A stretch of 64,000 bases of DNA from positions 50,731-114,730 of the forward strand of contig WACJ01000450.1 of NCBI GenBank assembly GCA_008973525.1, read 5' to 3'. The position numbers were made by a program, and so were the translations under genes. Positions 44,751 through 57,957 of the stretch are shown in pieces (the first letter of the stretch is position 1; each line of letters begins with the position of its first letter). The DNA is from Stenopsyche tienmushanensis (lineage: Eukaryota; Arthropoda; Insecta; Trichoptera; Stenopsychidae). The notes below the pieces were generated by a model. That model searched no databases. It was not told the DNA's origin and saw nothing but the letters and a program-made list of their open reading frames with translations.

Positions 44751-47044
44751 CTGTAAAAGTAAAAAATACAACATTTTATTAAGTCTGATGAATGTATAGA
44801 TAACCTCGAACAACATTCACAATTGTAGAGAAGTCCAACAAGTGACATTATGTGATCATTTTAAATTCAATAAGCTTCTTCTAAAATTGCAAGTTTAGCC
44901 ACGAATACCGAAGCCCTAACCACCTTATATTAAAAGTAGTTGATGTATATTTAACAATTATTAATATAAGCTACTTGTAGATAAAAATAACAGCCGTGTA
45001 TAATTATTCTACAAACTACAAAATTTCAGTCGCTATTCAATTTAAAAACGATGATCATAGATAACTACAATGTTAGTACCTATGACTTTATATAATTTTA
45101 TGAAGGTCCTGTTTAAATTAGGGCAGAATCCAATCAAAATGCTTTTAAATGATGATTGCCTACAACCTGTAGATATTTATAAAACATAATTATTTTTATA
45201 TTGAAGAAAATATGAGCCTAAATCAAAAACTCCATATATAAGCTTATTTAAGGATATTAAAATATAATCAATTAGTGTGAATGATATTTTATAATTGATG
45301 TAATTTGTATTAGGATCAATTTTAAAGCTTATATCGGAGGTCTTATTAAGGATTTAAGTTCGGGTTGCGACCCCGTTGTATAAATTCAGTAGTTGGTAGA
45401 AGTCTCAGCGTCGGTCTTTTTAAGGTGAAATAAAAAATCCTTATATGGTAAAACCGCTTCATTGTGAACACTTAAGTAATTGGCACCCTTTGATGATGAC
45501 TTGGTGTAAAAAAAGTAGTTGGCTTGCAATAAAAAGGTCGATGGGAAAGCGCTTTTTGAAATTTTGTCGTCAACGTAATATTTTGCGTAATTAAGATCTT
45601 GTTACGTATTTACGTCTAAGATTTTTTGCAGTGTGCGATAGATCGAAGATAATGCTCAGAAAGCTATTTAATAAGATTGTTCGCCATTTTTCGCCGCAAG
45701 ATGTATCAAAATATCACATTAGCATTCTCATCTTCTCAAGAATTCCATATAAAGCACGGTAATGTGAGATTTCAATCACTCTTTGACATACCAGATGTTA
45801 TCGTATTACGTGAAAGGCTCGGCGGTCGACCTGCAAATGTCGCACATTGCTATTAAAATAATAATAAAACGTATGTCCAGATGTGCGGCATACATATTGA
45901 AATAATCATAAGCTCAAGAAATAGCAATAAGTATCCATCAGAGGAGCTTTATGAAGAGCTTTCATCTCTCGTGGAAAGTAAACAGTCATGAACCCCCGAA
46001 GGGTACTTCACCACGTACCTGTCCTTCGCAGCAACGAAATAATTACACATTATTATGGCATCAGAAGTGAACGTTTTCGCGGAGGTTTTGATATCTGCTT
46101 TATGCTTGTGGGTGGTTCGAATCCCCGGACAACCACATAGTCCGTCGTAATTATGTCTTAAATGTGGCCAATAAAATATACGCATGGAACCCCCTGAAGA
46201 TGAATGCGTTTCACGCCAATCATCCTCCTCGGTTCCGTACCGCAATAAATGCAATTGTTGCCAATTTATTGCCTACAAATTGTTTTGCAGACGTTTCAAC
46301 AATTGCGACGTACAAAGTAAACGTAAATTATCGACGGCCGTTTGTGCAACGTTGTCAGAGTTCAGCAATGGGGAATTCTCCGAATGCCGATGACACAATA
46401 TAATATAATGTTAACACCGATATAAGCGATGCTGGAGTCTTTCGATACCCATCGACGTTTGACTAATCAATCATGGTACATAAATGATTTTTGAAATGCA
46501 TGGAAATGCACAAAGCCGCTGATTGATTGAGTGATGACCTATAAATGCACAATGAACTTGAAATTTGAAAATGCCAAGGTGAAAACATAATTGTTAAGCC
46601 GCATTAACTATCTTTAAATTGAGAAAAATATAATATTTGGGCATGTGAAACTAAAACTAGATTTGTAAGCTCGATGCCAGATTGATCGCTTGATATCATT
46701 ATTTATATGCTAAAACGTTCGAGTATTTGCTTTGTGTCATATTTATTCAATTATTATGATCTTTATTTTGTGTAAATATTTTAAATTAATTCTGTGAACA
46801 CTCAATTATACGTATGGTCGTACGATATACTTGAAGTGATCATTATTTCAGAGAAAAATCATATTTTTTTTGTAGTAAACGCAAATATTTTGTATATTTT
46901 TTCATAAACATTTAAATTTATATTTTAGACAAAATGGACCAATAATTTAATGTTTGATATAAATTAAAAACGATTCTTGTATAACGCATGTTTATTACAA
47001 CGCATTTTTTATATAATGAAGTTGATGAATTGTGCCATATTTTT
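44751..47044. other. Intron sequence with a less AT-rich block
   Basis: AT-rich from 44751 to about 45350, then mixed. The 45940-46430 block is comparatively GC-rich and open on both strands (101 codons minus, 79 codons plus) without any recognisable domain. Overlapping open frames of this kind usually reflect composition. No repeats were found. Confidence 0.35.
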
Positions 47045-47926
47045 GTAAAAATAACATTTTTGGTAAAATTTAAAGGACGTCTTGGATCATTGGTAAAATT
47101 TTAAAGATGTCTGACATCTGGCATTTCAAATGCCAGACATCCACTAGAGAAGTACTAATTATTTTAATTACAAACTATCATCGCTGTACGATAATTTTCG
47201 TTGTGATTTTCGATATGACTCAAAATCGGTCTCTTCTTCAGAAGAAATAGTATACCCAGTGTCAATTTCATCATTGTTCTGTGTAGATGTTTTCTTTACA
47301 ATAATATAGTTTATAATTAGTAAAGATGTCACTATAGTCCCTAGCTCAAAAAAATAAATCACAAAATGGCGACTGTTTAAAAAAATTCAATCAAGTCATT
47401 TTTTGACCTTATTTTGTCACCGTTTTAATTTTTTTTAAATGGTTATAAAATAAATGTTGACGTTAATCTGGTAGGAATAATAGAGGGTTACATAGAAAAG
47501 ATTCGTACCCAGTTTGAAGTAACTTAGTTAATTAAAACTTGAGATATGATGTCAACCGTGTTGAAAAAAGTAGTTTCGCGTCACTAAAATAGCTATAACT
47601 CCGTAAGTAGTTGGAATTTTGGAAATTCCGTTGGAGAATGTATTTTTAAATGCCAAAACATTGGAAAAATGAAAAGAAACACGAAATAATTTTTATCAAA
47701 AATCTACACCAGAATAAAGGGCGTGGTCATAATTCGGCGATAGCAGATGCAATATGATTTACACAGTCAATTATATTTTTTCCAAATTTCAGTTAGTGTT
47801 GATGATTAATTTCCTATTTTATCTAAAATGCCTCGATGCGTACTCTTTATGAAATTTTAAAAAAAATTAAAAATTTAAAACGCTTTAAAAAAAACCGCAT
47901 AACTTCGAAATCGCACAAAAAGAGGT
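47045..47926 (+). mobile_element. TA-inserting element, family A, with coding-like remnant
   Basis: It shares its whole body with 42995-43868 and 2603-3455 and ends inside the right terminal array (AAATCGCACAAAAAGAGGT). The left inverted repeat is missing. On the minus strand 47168-47300 encodes an acidic serine-rich stretch (ISSEEETDFESYRKSQRK) conserved with the 43205 copy. It may be the tail of the ancestral transposase or a filler sequence. Confidence 0.55.
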
Positions 47927-47944
47927 AAAAAAAATATTTTTTTA

Positions 47945-48345
47945 GTTAATATAGATCAAGATGAGAATTTAACAGTTATACAAACTCGAAAAAAAAATGC
48001 CTAATGACAATTAATATTTCTTTGATATTCAAGATATCGAAGAAACATTGGAGGATCATATATTAAACGAAGAAGATCTAGTCGAAATGTTGGATGAACC
48101 TGTCATAACTAATAAGTCAGAATGCTGCATGTTTCATATTAAAAACAATAGATGACAATTTAGCATTGGCTGATAAATTAGAACATTTTTTAATAGATGA
48201 ATGTTCCCACAATGGAAAAGGGGAGAAAAAAATGAAGGAATTACAAAATATTTTGGACCCTTATCACGAAATATGTAAAGATTTATACAAAATACTCCTG
48301 AATCTTCCGGTGATGAAAACTTATCTCGAAAAGAATTGTTAACCA
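47945..48345 (+). pseudogene. Decayed coding segment, possibly Tigger-like C-terminus
   Basis: The plus strand in broken frames reads IQDIEETLEDHILNEEDLVE, then MLDEPVITNKSE, and after a frameshift LADKLEHFLIDECSHNGKGE and LDPYHEICKDLYK. An acidic 'L(N/T)EEDLVEMLDEP' stretch followed by an amphipathic helix region is typical of the C-terminus of Tigger/jerky-like transposases. The segment sits directly after a truncated family A element. It may therefore be the part of the autonomous relative that the short copies lack. I could not confirm the family. Confidence 0.4.
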
Positions 48346-48464
48346 TTTAACCGTATTATACGAGATCTTGGAGTATTTTGATCTTCTTTTCTTTTTAATG
48401 TGGCGGTATCCGATATCGGACGTAGGCAATCTCCATGGGGGATCTTATTAGGGAAAGGATTTAA

Positions 48465-48790
48465 TGTGGTGGTTTCCCGTTGACTTCCACACGTGATAAA
48501 GTAAAGATGGAATTATTTGGAAAGGTAGGAGAGGAGAGCGAAATTATTATTATGTTTAAACGATAATTATTGTTGCAAATTCAATCACTCACTTATGGGC
48601 GTCCCTGTACGACTTTATTGATTGCCTCAGTATTTATTTTTTTCAAATCCAGGAAATCAGGGTAAACCTGGATTAAGACAATCGAGCAAATTTGTTGGTA
48701 CGGTGAAAAATTTTCCACAATTTGGATTTTAACCGGAACCTTTATAATAAGAGTCCAAGATTTAAGCCACTATACTAACATTTGGTGTAT
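48465..48790 (-). repeat. tRNA-derived SINE-like repeat, second long copy
   Basis: Collinear with 23922-24245. The minus-strand head has GTTAGTATAGTGGCTTAAAT and GGTTCCGGTTAAAATCC in A-box- and B-box-like positions. The body has CAATCACTCACTTATGGGCG and GGAAAGGTAGGAGAGGAG in common with that copy. Confidence 0.5.
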
Positions 48791-51700
48791 GATTCTAAAT
48801 AATAGGATGAATTTATGCAAATTATGGTTAGAAATGCGGCTTTATTTTGGTGTGACTATTTATAAGGAAAGAATGTCAATAAAATTCGCATAAGAAGTTT
48901 AGAAGATCTGATTTAATGAATAATTTGAAGACTTTTTCATGGAGATTTATAAAATGTGTAAACTTGTTGAGAAGTTAACTTCAAAAAGAAAATAAATAAA
49001 TATTTATTATGATTCGTTTTTATAATATTTGTGGTTAAACAGATATATTTATTGTTCAGATAAATTATAGTTTGATGATTTAATGTTTAATTTGAACATC
49101 ATTTTTAAAAAGATTCCTACGGAAATACAAACAATGTGCATTATTCTTGTTTAACCCCAATGTACTATGATAATCTTTAGGATTAATTAATTTTAATTCT
49201 AAATAAATAAGGGTTGTTATAGCAAGCTCGGCTTAAAAATGCGCCTTGATATATCTCGATTCATTTGTATTAGCAATAAATATCACACATTTGGCTTGAA
49301 ATGTCTCCACTTGAAACAAATGGCCTGTGTGTTCAACTCTATCATGATCAATACGAACAAGCACGTTTTTCATGCCATATTGTTATAGTCCCAAAGCATA
49401 CGAACACTGCACATAAACTAAAATTATGTAGAACAGTTTAAACGAATCGCCCGCAATATTGCCGCAAACAATCAATTAAACATTTCCGCGCAGCGAAAAT
49501 TGAAATGAATATTGAAATTTATGGGTTGTGCACAATTCGAGCATGAAGGTTAATAAGGAACGCTCCGGTTCGGCCGGGTTCGAGGCTTCACGAAGACACG
49601 GTGTTATTACGGGTTGATGTGGTGGGTGGGGCTCACTTTGTGGGGAGGTCAACGGGGGTGGACAGATGGCCAGGTCGAGACGTATGGGTAGCTGCCGCGG
49701 GTCATCTTCAGATATATACCACGAAATTGCGAACCGTCCCATATTATCTTAATACGCGGGAGATGAATATTCCACTTAAGGATGCTGGATGTCGTTTAAA
49801 GCGTGGGATAAATGCCTCGTTTTTGCGTGCGTGAATCATTTCATTACTCAAAGTAATTTGAATTTAATGATTTCTGTACGAAACTGTATTTAAATGAAAC
49901 GAAAGAGCTTATTAGCACATGCTGTATTTATAGGACAATATTACACAAAAGAAGAAAGTCATCCAATAATGGGTAAACTCAAGAGGGTGGTGCACAATGA
50001 AATTATCCATGATGGATGAACATTTATTGTTGTTAAAAACGTTGATAAATCTGCAATAGTAATATCCTATCTATAGTTTAAATAATCTATGATCAATCAT
50101 ATTCGTATTTCCCTAAGTATTTTCAATGAAATCCTTATAAAATTGCTATAATTTTATGATAAACATTAAAACTTATTATGTAAATACATCATATTTCTTC
50201 ATAAACTTACAAAAAATAAAGCTTAACGTGCTTAAAAATATGAGATATTAACGAAATTATCATTATTTTTAACTATCGTTGCATATATGTGTTGTATACG
50301 CATACGACTTGAAAATTTACTTTTACAGATCAAAGAAATCAGGGTAAATCTGGATTGAGAAGATCGATCGAAAATATCAATATTTAATTTATCCCAAAAA
50401 CGATTTTTTATTGCAATATATTTGAATCTCAGTCAATATAATAAGATTCTTCGTTAAGTAAATGATTGATTGAATTGAGTATTATAATATGACTTCATTC
50501 AGTTTGATCTATGACGTGTGTATTGCATTTATATCGTTTTAAGCCTTTTGCAAGGCTGTAATTAGCTTCAAAATTAGCTATTTGACTTTTAAGCATATTT
50601 TAAAATTGCCATGAAGGATATTGCAAAATTTGCATTGTACGCTTGAAATTCGCAACGGCTTCTTGAAAAATTGACCCGTATTGCTTCACAATCAGTTTTG
50701 TGATATGTGGCGGAGATCTTTAGATTAAGGTCATGGATTTGAGGGAACACATTCAATGGATGCCATTAAGACGAAGTGTTGTGGTCTGCAAGCAATTTGC
50801 ATGTTTGGTAACGCGAACTCAAAAGGAGAGAAGACAAAATTTATCGGCACATTAACGGCACACTTTCATCGTGTTTATTTAATATTCGAGTTAAATTTGT
50901 GGTTTCGGTGGATGGTTTGGCGGCTCCAGTAGAAAGTTCATCGTAATCCATCTACAAATGACCTATTTGTATGTGGCTTTAATTTGTGTGTTTGCTCCGG
51001 CGGCCAAACACAATTACGCAACCAGGATGCACAGACGAAGCCTCCTTTTGTGTTTGAAGGCTTTATTCTTGCTCTGAGACTATTAAGAGAGAATCACTTA
51101 GGCGACGACCCGCAGCTACCGATGTGTACTGTTTAAACCCGAAATGATGATTAATGTATTCTTTGCTGTAAAAGAACAGAGTCATGTTGTATGGTTGAGG
51201 CCTGCCGACAGCCGAAACTCTTTCGGTAGCTCTCAGGCCTTTCGTGATTGGTCGTAATTATTTTTTTTCGTTCGTTTAATTCATTACCGCATCTAAACGT
51301 CTTTCAATGACCTGTTTCCATCTGTATTGTTGCTGACAGCAAGTTGCTTTCATGTCTGCATTTGAAGATATATTCCTTCTACTGCTTCAAATCATGTATA
51401 TTCTTCATATTCAGAGAACATCGCTGACGCAACATATCATAGATAATCAATGAAAAACCTTGTATGTATTATTGCCTCTAGACTTACTCGAAGTAACAAG
51501 CTAGAAGTGACCAAGATACATCGTTTCAAAAGTGTATAAATTTACGTCAAAATACTCACTGCGTATTTGCATACATAAATACAACGGTAATATATTTATT
51601 TATTTATTAAAACAAGTATGTGTATAATGAGTGGTTCTTGGAACGCTTATTATAAATCTTGGGACTTAAAATCGGATTATGGAGGAAGTTCTCTGTGGTA

Positions 51701-52417
51701 ATTGATTTGCGAAATGCTAATATTTTTGGTTCTGTCAAAAGCTAATATTAAAACTGGGAGAAAAACGATTGAAACAATTTTAACGCGTTGATGGACACGT
51801 CTGCATTATGAAATCATTTTTCATACAAAAAAATTACGATGTGTTTTATTGTTATACGTAAACTCTTTAAATTGGTAAAAACTAAATGAACAATAAATAG
51901 ATAATGTTTTCATAGAAAGCGAAGATAAAGATATCTTAGAAGATCTGGATAATCTGGTGTTCAATATGAATATTTCTTCTAATGAAGATTCAGAATTGGA
52001 AGAAATAGCCTAAACCTACGAGAGTTAAATGTCATCGGACAAAATAATGGAAATGGGTAAGTGGAAATAGTACGGAAACGAATAGATACATCGATCAGAT
52101 ACGACAAAATATTCGTTTGAAATATCAAATGCAAAAAAGGGTTGATGCATTTTTGAAATGTTTACAAGTTTTATTAGCAAAAATTCTATGAAAGATTATT
52201 TGGCAACTATCCCATAATTCTATCATTGCCACATTAACACTTCAGACTATTTTTATTTTGGATCGTTTTATGTTTCTAATTCGAGTTTAAAAAAAGTACC
52301 GATAATACTAATCGAAGTGATGATAGATTATACAAAATCAGAAAATTATTAAATCCCATTAAAAAACATATTAAACTGTATTCTGTTCTTCCCGGAATGC
52401 ACTTGATTACGCAAGTA
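48791..52417. other. Intron sequence with a partial SINE
   Basis: Positions 50331-50470 share AAATCAGGGTAAATCTGGAT and GATCGATCG with the SINE-like family. A less AT-rich patch at 49540-49840 is open in two directions without known domains. The 50700-51300 stretch is unique and moderately GC-rich. Nothing else is recognised. Confidence 0.35.
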
Positions 52418-52872
52418 CATTTGGGCCTGTTTTTATGCGATAGATACGTTCCACGGGGAGTCGCATATAAAAAATCCGCATAAAAAAAGACTTGAACTAC
52501 ATAGAAAACTTAGAGATAGGTTCCGATATTTTTAAAAACCGCTTTTAATCAATGTGATGAAATGTATCAAAATATTGCTGGTATATAACATCAAATCAAC
52601 AATTCATCTACATCATTTTGAGAATTGAAGTATCAAAGCCTTCCCCACCAAGTTGATTTGCCAAAGTAATAATTTAAGCTGACAATGTCGATGTTTTTAT
52701 TATTTCGACATCTGTAACACATTCGTAGCAAACTTTTATATATTTTTTATGCGCATTCGCATAAAAAAAGCTTTGTGGTTTATAGAAAAATGATGGATAA
52801 GTTCCATAATTTTTAAAAATCGCATAACTTCAAAAACGCATAAAAAGATCCGCATAAAAACAGATCCAAGTG
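52418..52872. mobile_element. Tigger/pogo-like element, family B, short copy
   Basis: This 455-bp copy is bounded by TA (52416-52417 and 52873-52874). The left end is CATTTGGGCCTGTTTTTATG; the right end reversed is CACTTGGATCTGTTTTTATG. Both ends carry arrays of TATGCG/CGCATAA. Except for a short central stretch, it consists of the subterminal zones of the 13064 element. Confidence 0.65.
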
Positions 52873-53135
52873 TAATTAAGTTTTCTTTCACTATAATGTA
52901 TTTATACCATAAATTCGACATGAAATATAATAGATACGGTGTTCAAAATTTTTCAGAATTTCATCATAGTGGCGTACGGGTGTTTTTTTTAGCACAACAA
53001 GGGAAAAATTAAATCATTCATGTTGAACATTAATGATTTTGAATACAATATTATGATTTATGTTTATAAAATAAATTTGAAAAAAATCTGATTTAAACCC
53101 TTGGTTTCTTAAATTATAATTTTTTTTAACCTTAA

Positions 53136-53465
53136 TCTAATATATAAGAAATATGTTTTGTTTGTTCGTATGTAATGCGCTGCCATACCGTTCATTAGAT
53201 TAAAATAAAACTTCGTCCACTTATTGCTAAGGATTGCGCGAGTAACATAAGTATAGTCTAATATATAAAAATAAAAATTTGTTTGTTCGTATTTTATGCG
53301 TCGCCATACCATTCATTCGATTGCAATAAAACTTTGCTAACGCATTGTTTGTACTTTATCAAATAATATAGATATAGTATAATTAACTTAAAGTAGATCT
53401 TATATATAAAAATCAATGTTTGTATGTTCGACATATTTATAATAAAACCAACAAAATAAAATCTA
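53136..53465 (+). mobile_element. Helitron-like fragment, three tandem monomers
   Basis: Starts A|TCTAATATATAAGAAATATG. Further monomers restart at about 53256 and 53393. The core TGCCATACCGTTCATTAGAT is shared with all other copies. The segment ends at ATAATAAAACCAACAAAATA, which in the 22078 copy is followed by the 3' terminal part; here that part is deleted. Confidence 0.55.
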
Positions 53466-54986
53466 TATCATTTATACTTTTCCTTTTTCTGCAAATATAA
53501 ATACTTACTACACTCAAAAACCATGATGAAAAATAGTAGTTTACATGAAGATTTCTGTTTTAATCTTAGTTTAATCATGTTTAGGTAGCGATGAGAAACC
53601 ATCATATAATTTATTTTTATCCCTAAAATATTTTATTTGAAGATTTCTACCATTATCTAGAGTCTAAATATAATAAATGTCAAGGAACTAATCCAATATG
53701 CCAATACTTGGTTAAAATTGTATTTTAAGCCTACAACAGCATAGGATGAAATACCATCTGCTTCTACCTGCTTAAAAAAATATAAATCGCTTTGAAGCAT
53801 GCTGTATAAAGCAATATATAACTGGTAATTAGAAAATATCTACATATGTAAATTAAATCGGTTTATAATTGGTTCCAGAAATAATAAACGTATATCAAAT
53901 AAAATTAGTTTAAATAATAACTCAGACACCCATATACGCGTAGACATTATCGGGAGGCCATTTCAACGATTGTCGCCCGGGGAAAACTAACAATTGCATA
54001 TAATTAATCTTTTTTTTCTATTTACACTTCAAATCGTACGGAGCTCCAAATGGCACTCGAGGAAAAAAGCCTCCTCTCAATGCGAGAAACCGGATTCGAC
54101 CGTTCAAATATTAGAAGCAAAGTTTATAATTTGCATTATTATTGGCGTAATGATACGGTGGGCCGAGTGGATCGGGTGTGTTTTACATATCATCATTGTA
54201 TGAGAACGACCACCGACCTTGCCCGCGAGTAATTGATTGATGATGGCCAAAAAAAGGGGTGCCATAAAGCCATCGCTAATCTACGGACAGGTGTTATAAT
54301 TTCACAGTTCTTAATTAACTTCCTTATAAGTCGTCCCGTATTAATGATTTCTGGCGAAGCGATTGTTTATGGCATGTGAACGTTGGTATCATCATATTTG
54401 ATTGCCGGACAGATTCAATCGACGTCTGTTTCAAGCAGTTTTATCAAATTTTTACGCTTGAATATTTCGATTTTTTCTCTCCGGCCCGCTAATATGCAGA
54501 CTAATAACAATATTAAATAGTAATTTGAACATTTGCAACCGTTAATAATATTAAATTACAACGTATGAGGCCGACAAACAGAACGTCTTCTTTAATAGTA
54601 TGAATACCGTTCGTAAAATGATGCCATTATTGGAAAATATTAATTTCTGTAAATGATCCATATTAATCGAACGGTGGGAACGTAGGGGATTAAGCCGATT
54701 AAAATAATCTGGATATCTCAAATATCGACAAATAATTATGTAATGATAATTTCTAAATTATACCAAGACTATTTTGAACACCGGTATTATAACACGTTGA
54801 TTTTTTGTACTAAAATTTAATTTAATCCAATTATTATATTCTACTATATATCATCAAAATTTTGATTTACAATTCTGTGCTATGCAAATGCTTTCAAATA
54901 TCTATAACCGGAATCAAAAACTACTTAATAATGCGCCATTTATAACAATTTTTATGACCTGTAAATAAATGTCTTATACTTATAAA
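53466..54986. other. Intron sequence, partly less AT-rich
   Basis: The 53930-54720 stretch is unique and less AT-rich than the repeats on either side, with TAATTA cores. Two overlapping plus-strand frames there show no recognisable domain. Confidence 0.35.
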
Positions 54987-55600
54987 CAGGGCCGTAACAA
55001 AGGGGTAGCAAAACAGGCCCCCGCTACGGGCGCAAAACTCAGAATACCGACCCGGTCGAGAATTGCACATGGTTTTTATTTTACTTGACCATTCTACTTT
55101 TTAACACTGTTTAACCATATCTGTTTTTATAATGAGTTGCTCGCAATAAAATAAAAACAACAACATTTTCGACCGATTGTAAAATTTAAACAACCCACCC
55201 GATCAGATTTCTTCGGATAACTTCATTTTGTAATGAGAGTTGGTAATCGTTATGTAGACATGCTCAGCTATGGCGTCGATTTGTCATGTCAGCGGTCCGA
55301 AAAGCGGACCGGTTGGATACGCAGACTTTGTGGCCACTCCGTCCTCTTTTGGGGCCTTTTGCTGCATTTTCGGCTATGGACTTTTTTGTATCATTGTGAG
55401 CAAACGCGGCACCTATCTTGCGCATAGCTTTCTCATGTTCAAATTTGTATTGGCAACTCGTACGGCCTCGTCTAAACTCTACCACCCAAAATCTTACAGT
55501 TGTAAACAAAGGAGTAGACAATCATTTTTTTCCGTGTCTACAAATTCACTGAGAATGTTCACTATTGATGGCTGCCAAACAAATATTAAACAACGTAGCG
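54987..55600 (-). pseudogene. mariner transposase N-terminal relic (short copy)
   Basis: The minus-strand frame at 55521-55264 contains TTVRFWVVEFRRGRTSC, the end of the N-terminal helix-turn-helix region of mariner transposases ('IxxWFxEFKRGRTSC'). In another frame MRKLCAR*VPRLLTM follows almost at once, the next conserved block, with a stop in place of Trp. The region between (GRPxEVTTPExxKK) is deleted. The far end at 54987 starts CAGGGCCGTAACAAAGGGGT, a hAT-like terminus also found degraded at 38585. The two copies therefore seem to derive from one composite unit. Confidence 0.65.
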
Positions 55601-56047
55601 TCTAAAAAACTTGAAACTCACGCTTTATAAAGTAGACACTTTCTATCATAGTATTTTTTTAAAACAATAACCGCCATCTATACATTAGGTCGGGTACTTT
55701 TGGGACTATGATCGTATACTATTTTAAAATATACATTATAATAATATTTAATTTATTGCATTTATAATAGTATTATTTAACTTAAAAAATGGATTTTCAA
55801 GGTTGATGGGGGAAAACTTTTCTAATGATACAGGCAATTTCTAAATAATAAGATTACCAAGGTTCTAAAAATCTATTCCTTAATCATATTATGCGTTTTA
55901 TAGGTAACATATAATAAGAACGATTATTTTAGACTTATGGATTTCATTGTATGGAGCTAAGCACTTAATAAAATTAAGTACTTTTTAAAGCTTAAGAGAT
56001 TATTTGAATGTCCCGGTTTGTATAGTTACAGGAAAATATTAGTTTTC
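55601..56047. other. AT-rich intron sequence, nothing recognised
   Basis: No termini or coding similarity detected between the mariner relic and the MITE at 56048. Confidence 0.45.
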
Positions 56048-56193
56048 AGGGCTTCGAATCGTTATCTTTTCATTTTGGTTATGGTTTCGGTAATATTCCT
56101 AACATTTATATCGGTTCGGTGCGGTTTTCGTTCCGGAATCAATGACGATTTTGCCGGTTGTCAGTTTTTGGTTTCGTTCCGGTTCGAAGCCCT
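56048..56193. mobile_element. MITE with AGGGCTTCGAA terminal inverted repeats
   Basis: The 146-bp repeat has perfect 11-bp inverted ends AGGGCTTCGAA and TTCGAAGCCCT. The interior is made of GGTTTCGGT/CCGGTTCGGT-like units. Related, more decayed copies are at 60789-60894 and 19481-19554. A clean target duplication is not visible. The ends resemble hAT-type MITEs, but class assignment is uncertain. Confidence 0.55.
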
Positions 56194-57957
56194 ACTTATT
56201 TTAATGGTTTTCTATGGACTATCCTAACTAAATCCTAATCACGCCTACGCATATAGGTTGATTAAATATATATACTACCATTTTTAACATTTCTATAAAA
56301 TTTTGTTCACTCGTAGCTTCCACTTCGTAGCTTCGTACTTAGTTTTTGAGGGTTCCTACCTCCTCAGGGCATTTGAATTATGTGACATCTTTCATTCTAT
56401 ATTACTAGTCCAGCGGTTGGAAAACTAAAGGAATAGAACAAGCCCGAGAGGAACAACAAGGAGACGGTCTGGAAGAGTGACAAAGGAAGAATTCCACTTG
56501 GAAACGATAACATTATATTCCGTTGTCTTCTATATCGCTTTGTATTTGCTGAACTGGGAGGGTCAACCTGAAATGGGAAACCACCCAGTCTCGAATTTGT
56601 GGGATTAAGTTGCATGCGGATGGGGATACACCCACGGTTCCAGTAAGCCTTTTCCAGTCAAATTAACAAGGTCGCCTAGAGTAGTTTTCACCTATCTCTT
56701 GAGGAAAATTACGCAGTTTTTTAAAAGTTTAATAGTAAGGTTTCCTCTTGTTTAAACGATAAAAGCTTTTAATATAATATGCCCACTCTAGTGTAAGGAA
56801 GATTATTGAGTGGCTTGAAGCTGGTTGACATACTCATTTTGGTGCAATTGTAATATTTTTAACTGCAATCAGATTGACTTCATAAATGGTTCAGATGAGT
56901 GCTCATCTGGATCAGTCATACAATTTTTAGATAAAAATGATAAAAAAGCCAAAGAAAGTATTTATCTATGAATGCATATTGATTGATTAAAGCTGATCTA
57001 CCTTTTATAATATAAAGTTAAATTTTGAAATAGGCATTGGGTGTGTTATGGAAGAAATCTCTATAGAATTATGTCAGAAATTGGAATATTTTTTTTTGAT
57101 GTTTCGTTATATTGAGTCTCATTCTTGATAACAGAACATGTTTAAGATTTGTGTAAGATAGCTTCAAAAATATTGCCTCTTTTTTAAAAAATATTCGGCA
57201 AACGTGATGCCAAAAGTTTAGTGACAGAATGCGTTATTTGGACCAGCTCGAGAGATCTTAATGTTTAGAGTGGAGTTTCAAGTAAGATATCTAATTGTAT
57301 ATATCTACTTAATAAAGGATTTTTTATTATCTAGCAGATGCCATTAATATGTATTATAAACATCCAAATTTTTCAATGAAGATATCGATCAAATTAAAGT
57401 ATAGTTATTGAGAGTATTTAATGAAAAATCACATTCAATTGCTTGATTTCCTCTTAATGTTAATTAATTAATACAGTCAAATTTGAAAACATTGTGTGAA
57501 ATTTAAATTAAATTTGGAAATAGATCATGAAATATAGAATATATATGCGGTATTTGAATCTAAGAAGGCGGTGAAATATAATTATAGTATTTAATTTTAA
57601 AGGTAAGGTCTGGAGTAGCGAAATGGTTCCCATATCCACCCACAAAATGAATGATATTACAGCAGGAAGATGAATGAATTTCTTATTTTTCGTTCACCCA
57701 TGACTGTTATAAATGTTGAATCATACGCAGATGTAAATAAAGATTTGTTATTGGTATGAAAATTATAGGTTGGCATAATTACAACTTGTTAATGTTAGTT
57801 AATTACCTGCCAACAAATTACCGCAGAATTACGCTTTCATGCCGATTACATTAATAATTTTACGATTTAATAAATTGCATAAGTTACAGTGTCCAGGTAA
57901 TAAGCTTCTAGAGAGAAGCTATCAAGTTTTTACTGAGTGTTTTGAAAATTTACTTAC
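56194..57957. other. AT-rich intron sequence, nothing recognised
   Basis: Downstream flank of the first PAS-A exon. A 72-codon minus-strand frame at 56397-56615 has no recognisable domain. No repeats were identified. Confidence 0.45.

Noticed and set aside
45949..46403. Overlapping frames of 101 (minus) and 79 (plus) codons
   Set aside because: Both strands are open with no known motifs, which suggests base composition rather than coding.
49476..49834. Open frames of 88 and 77 codons on opposite strands
   Set aside because: Proline-rich low-information translations with no family match.
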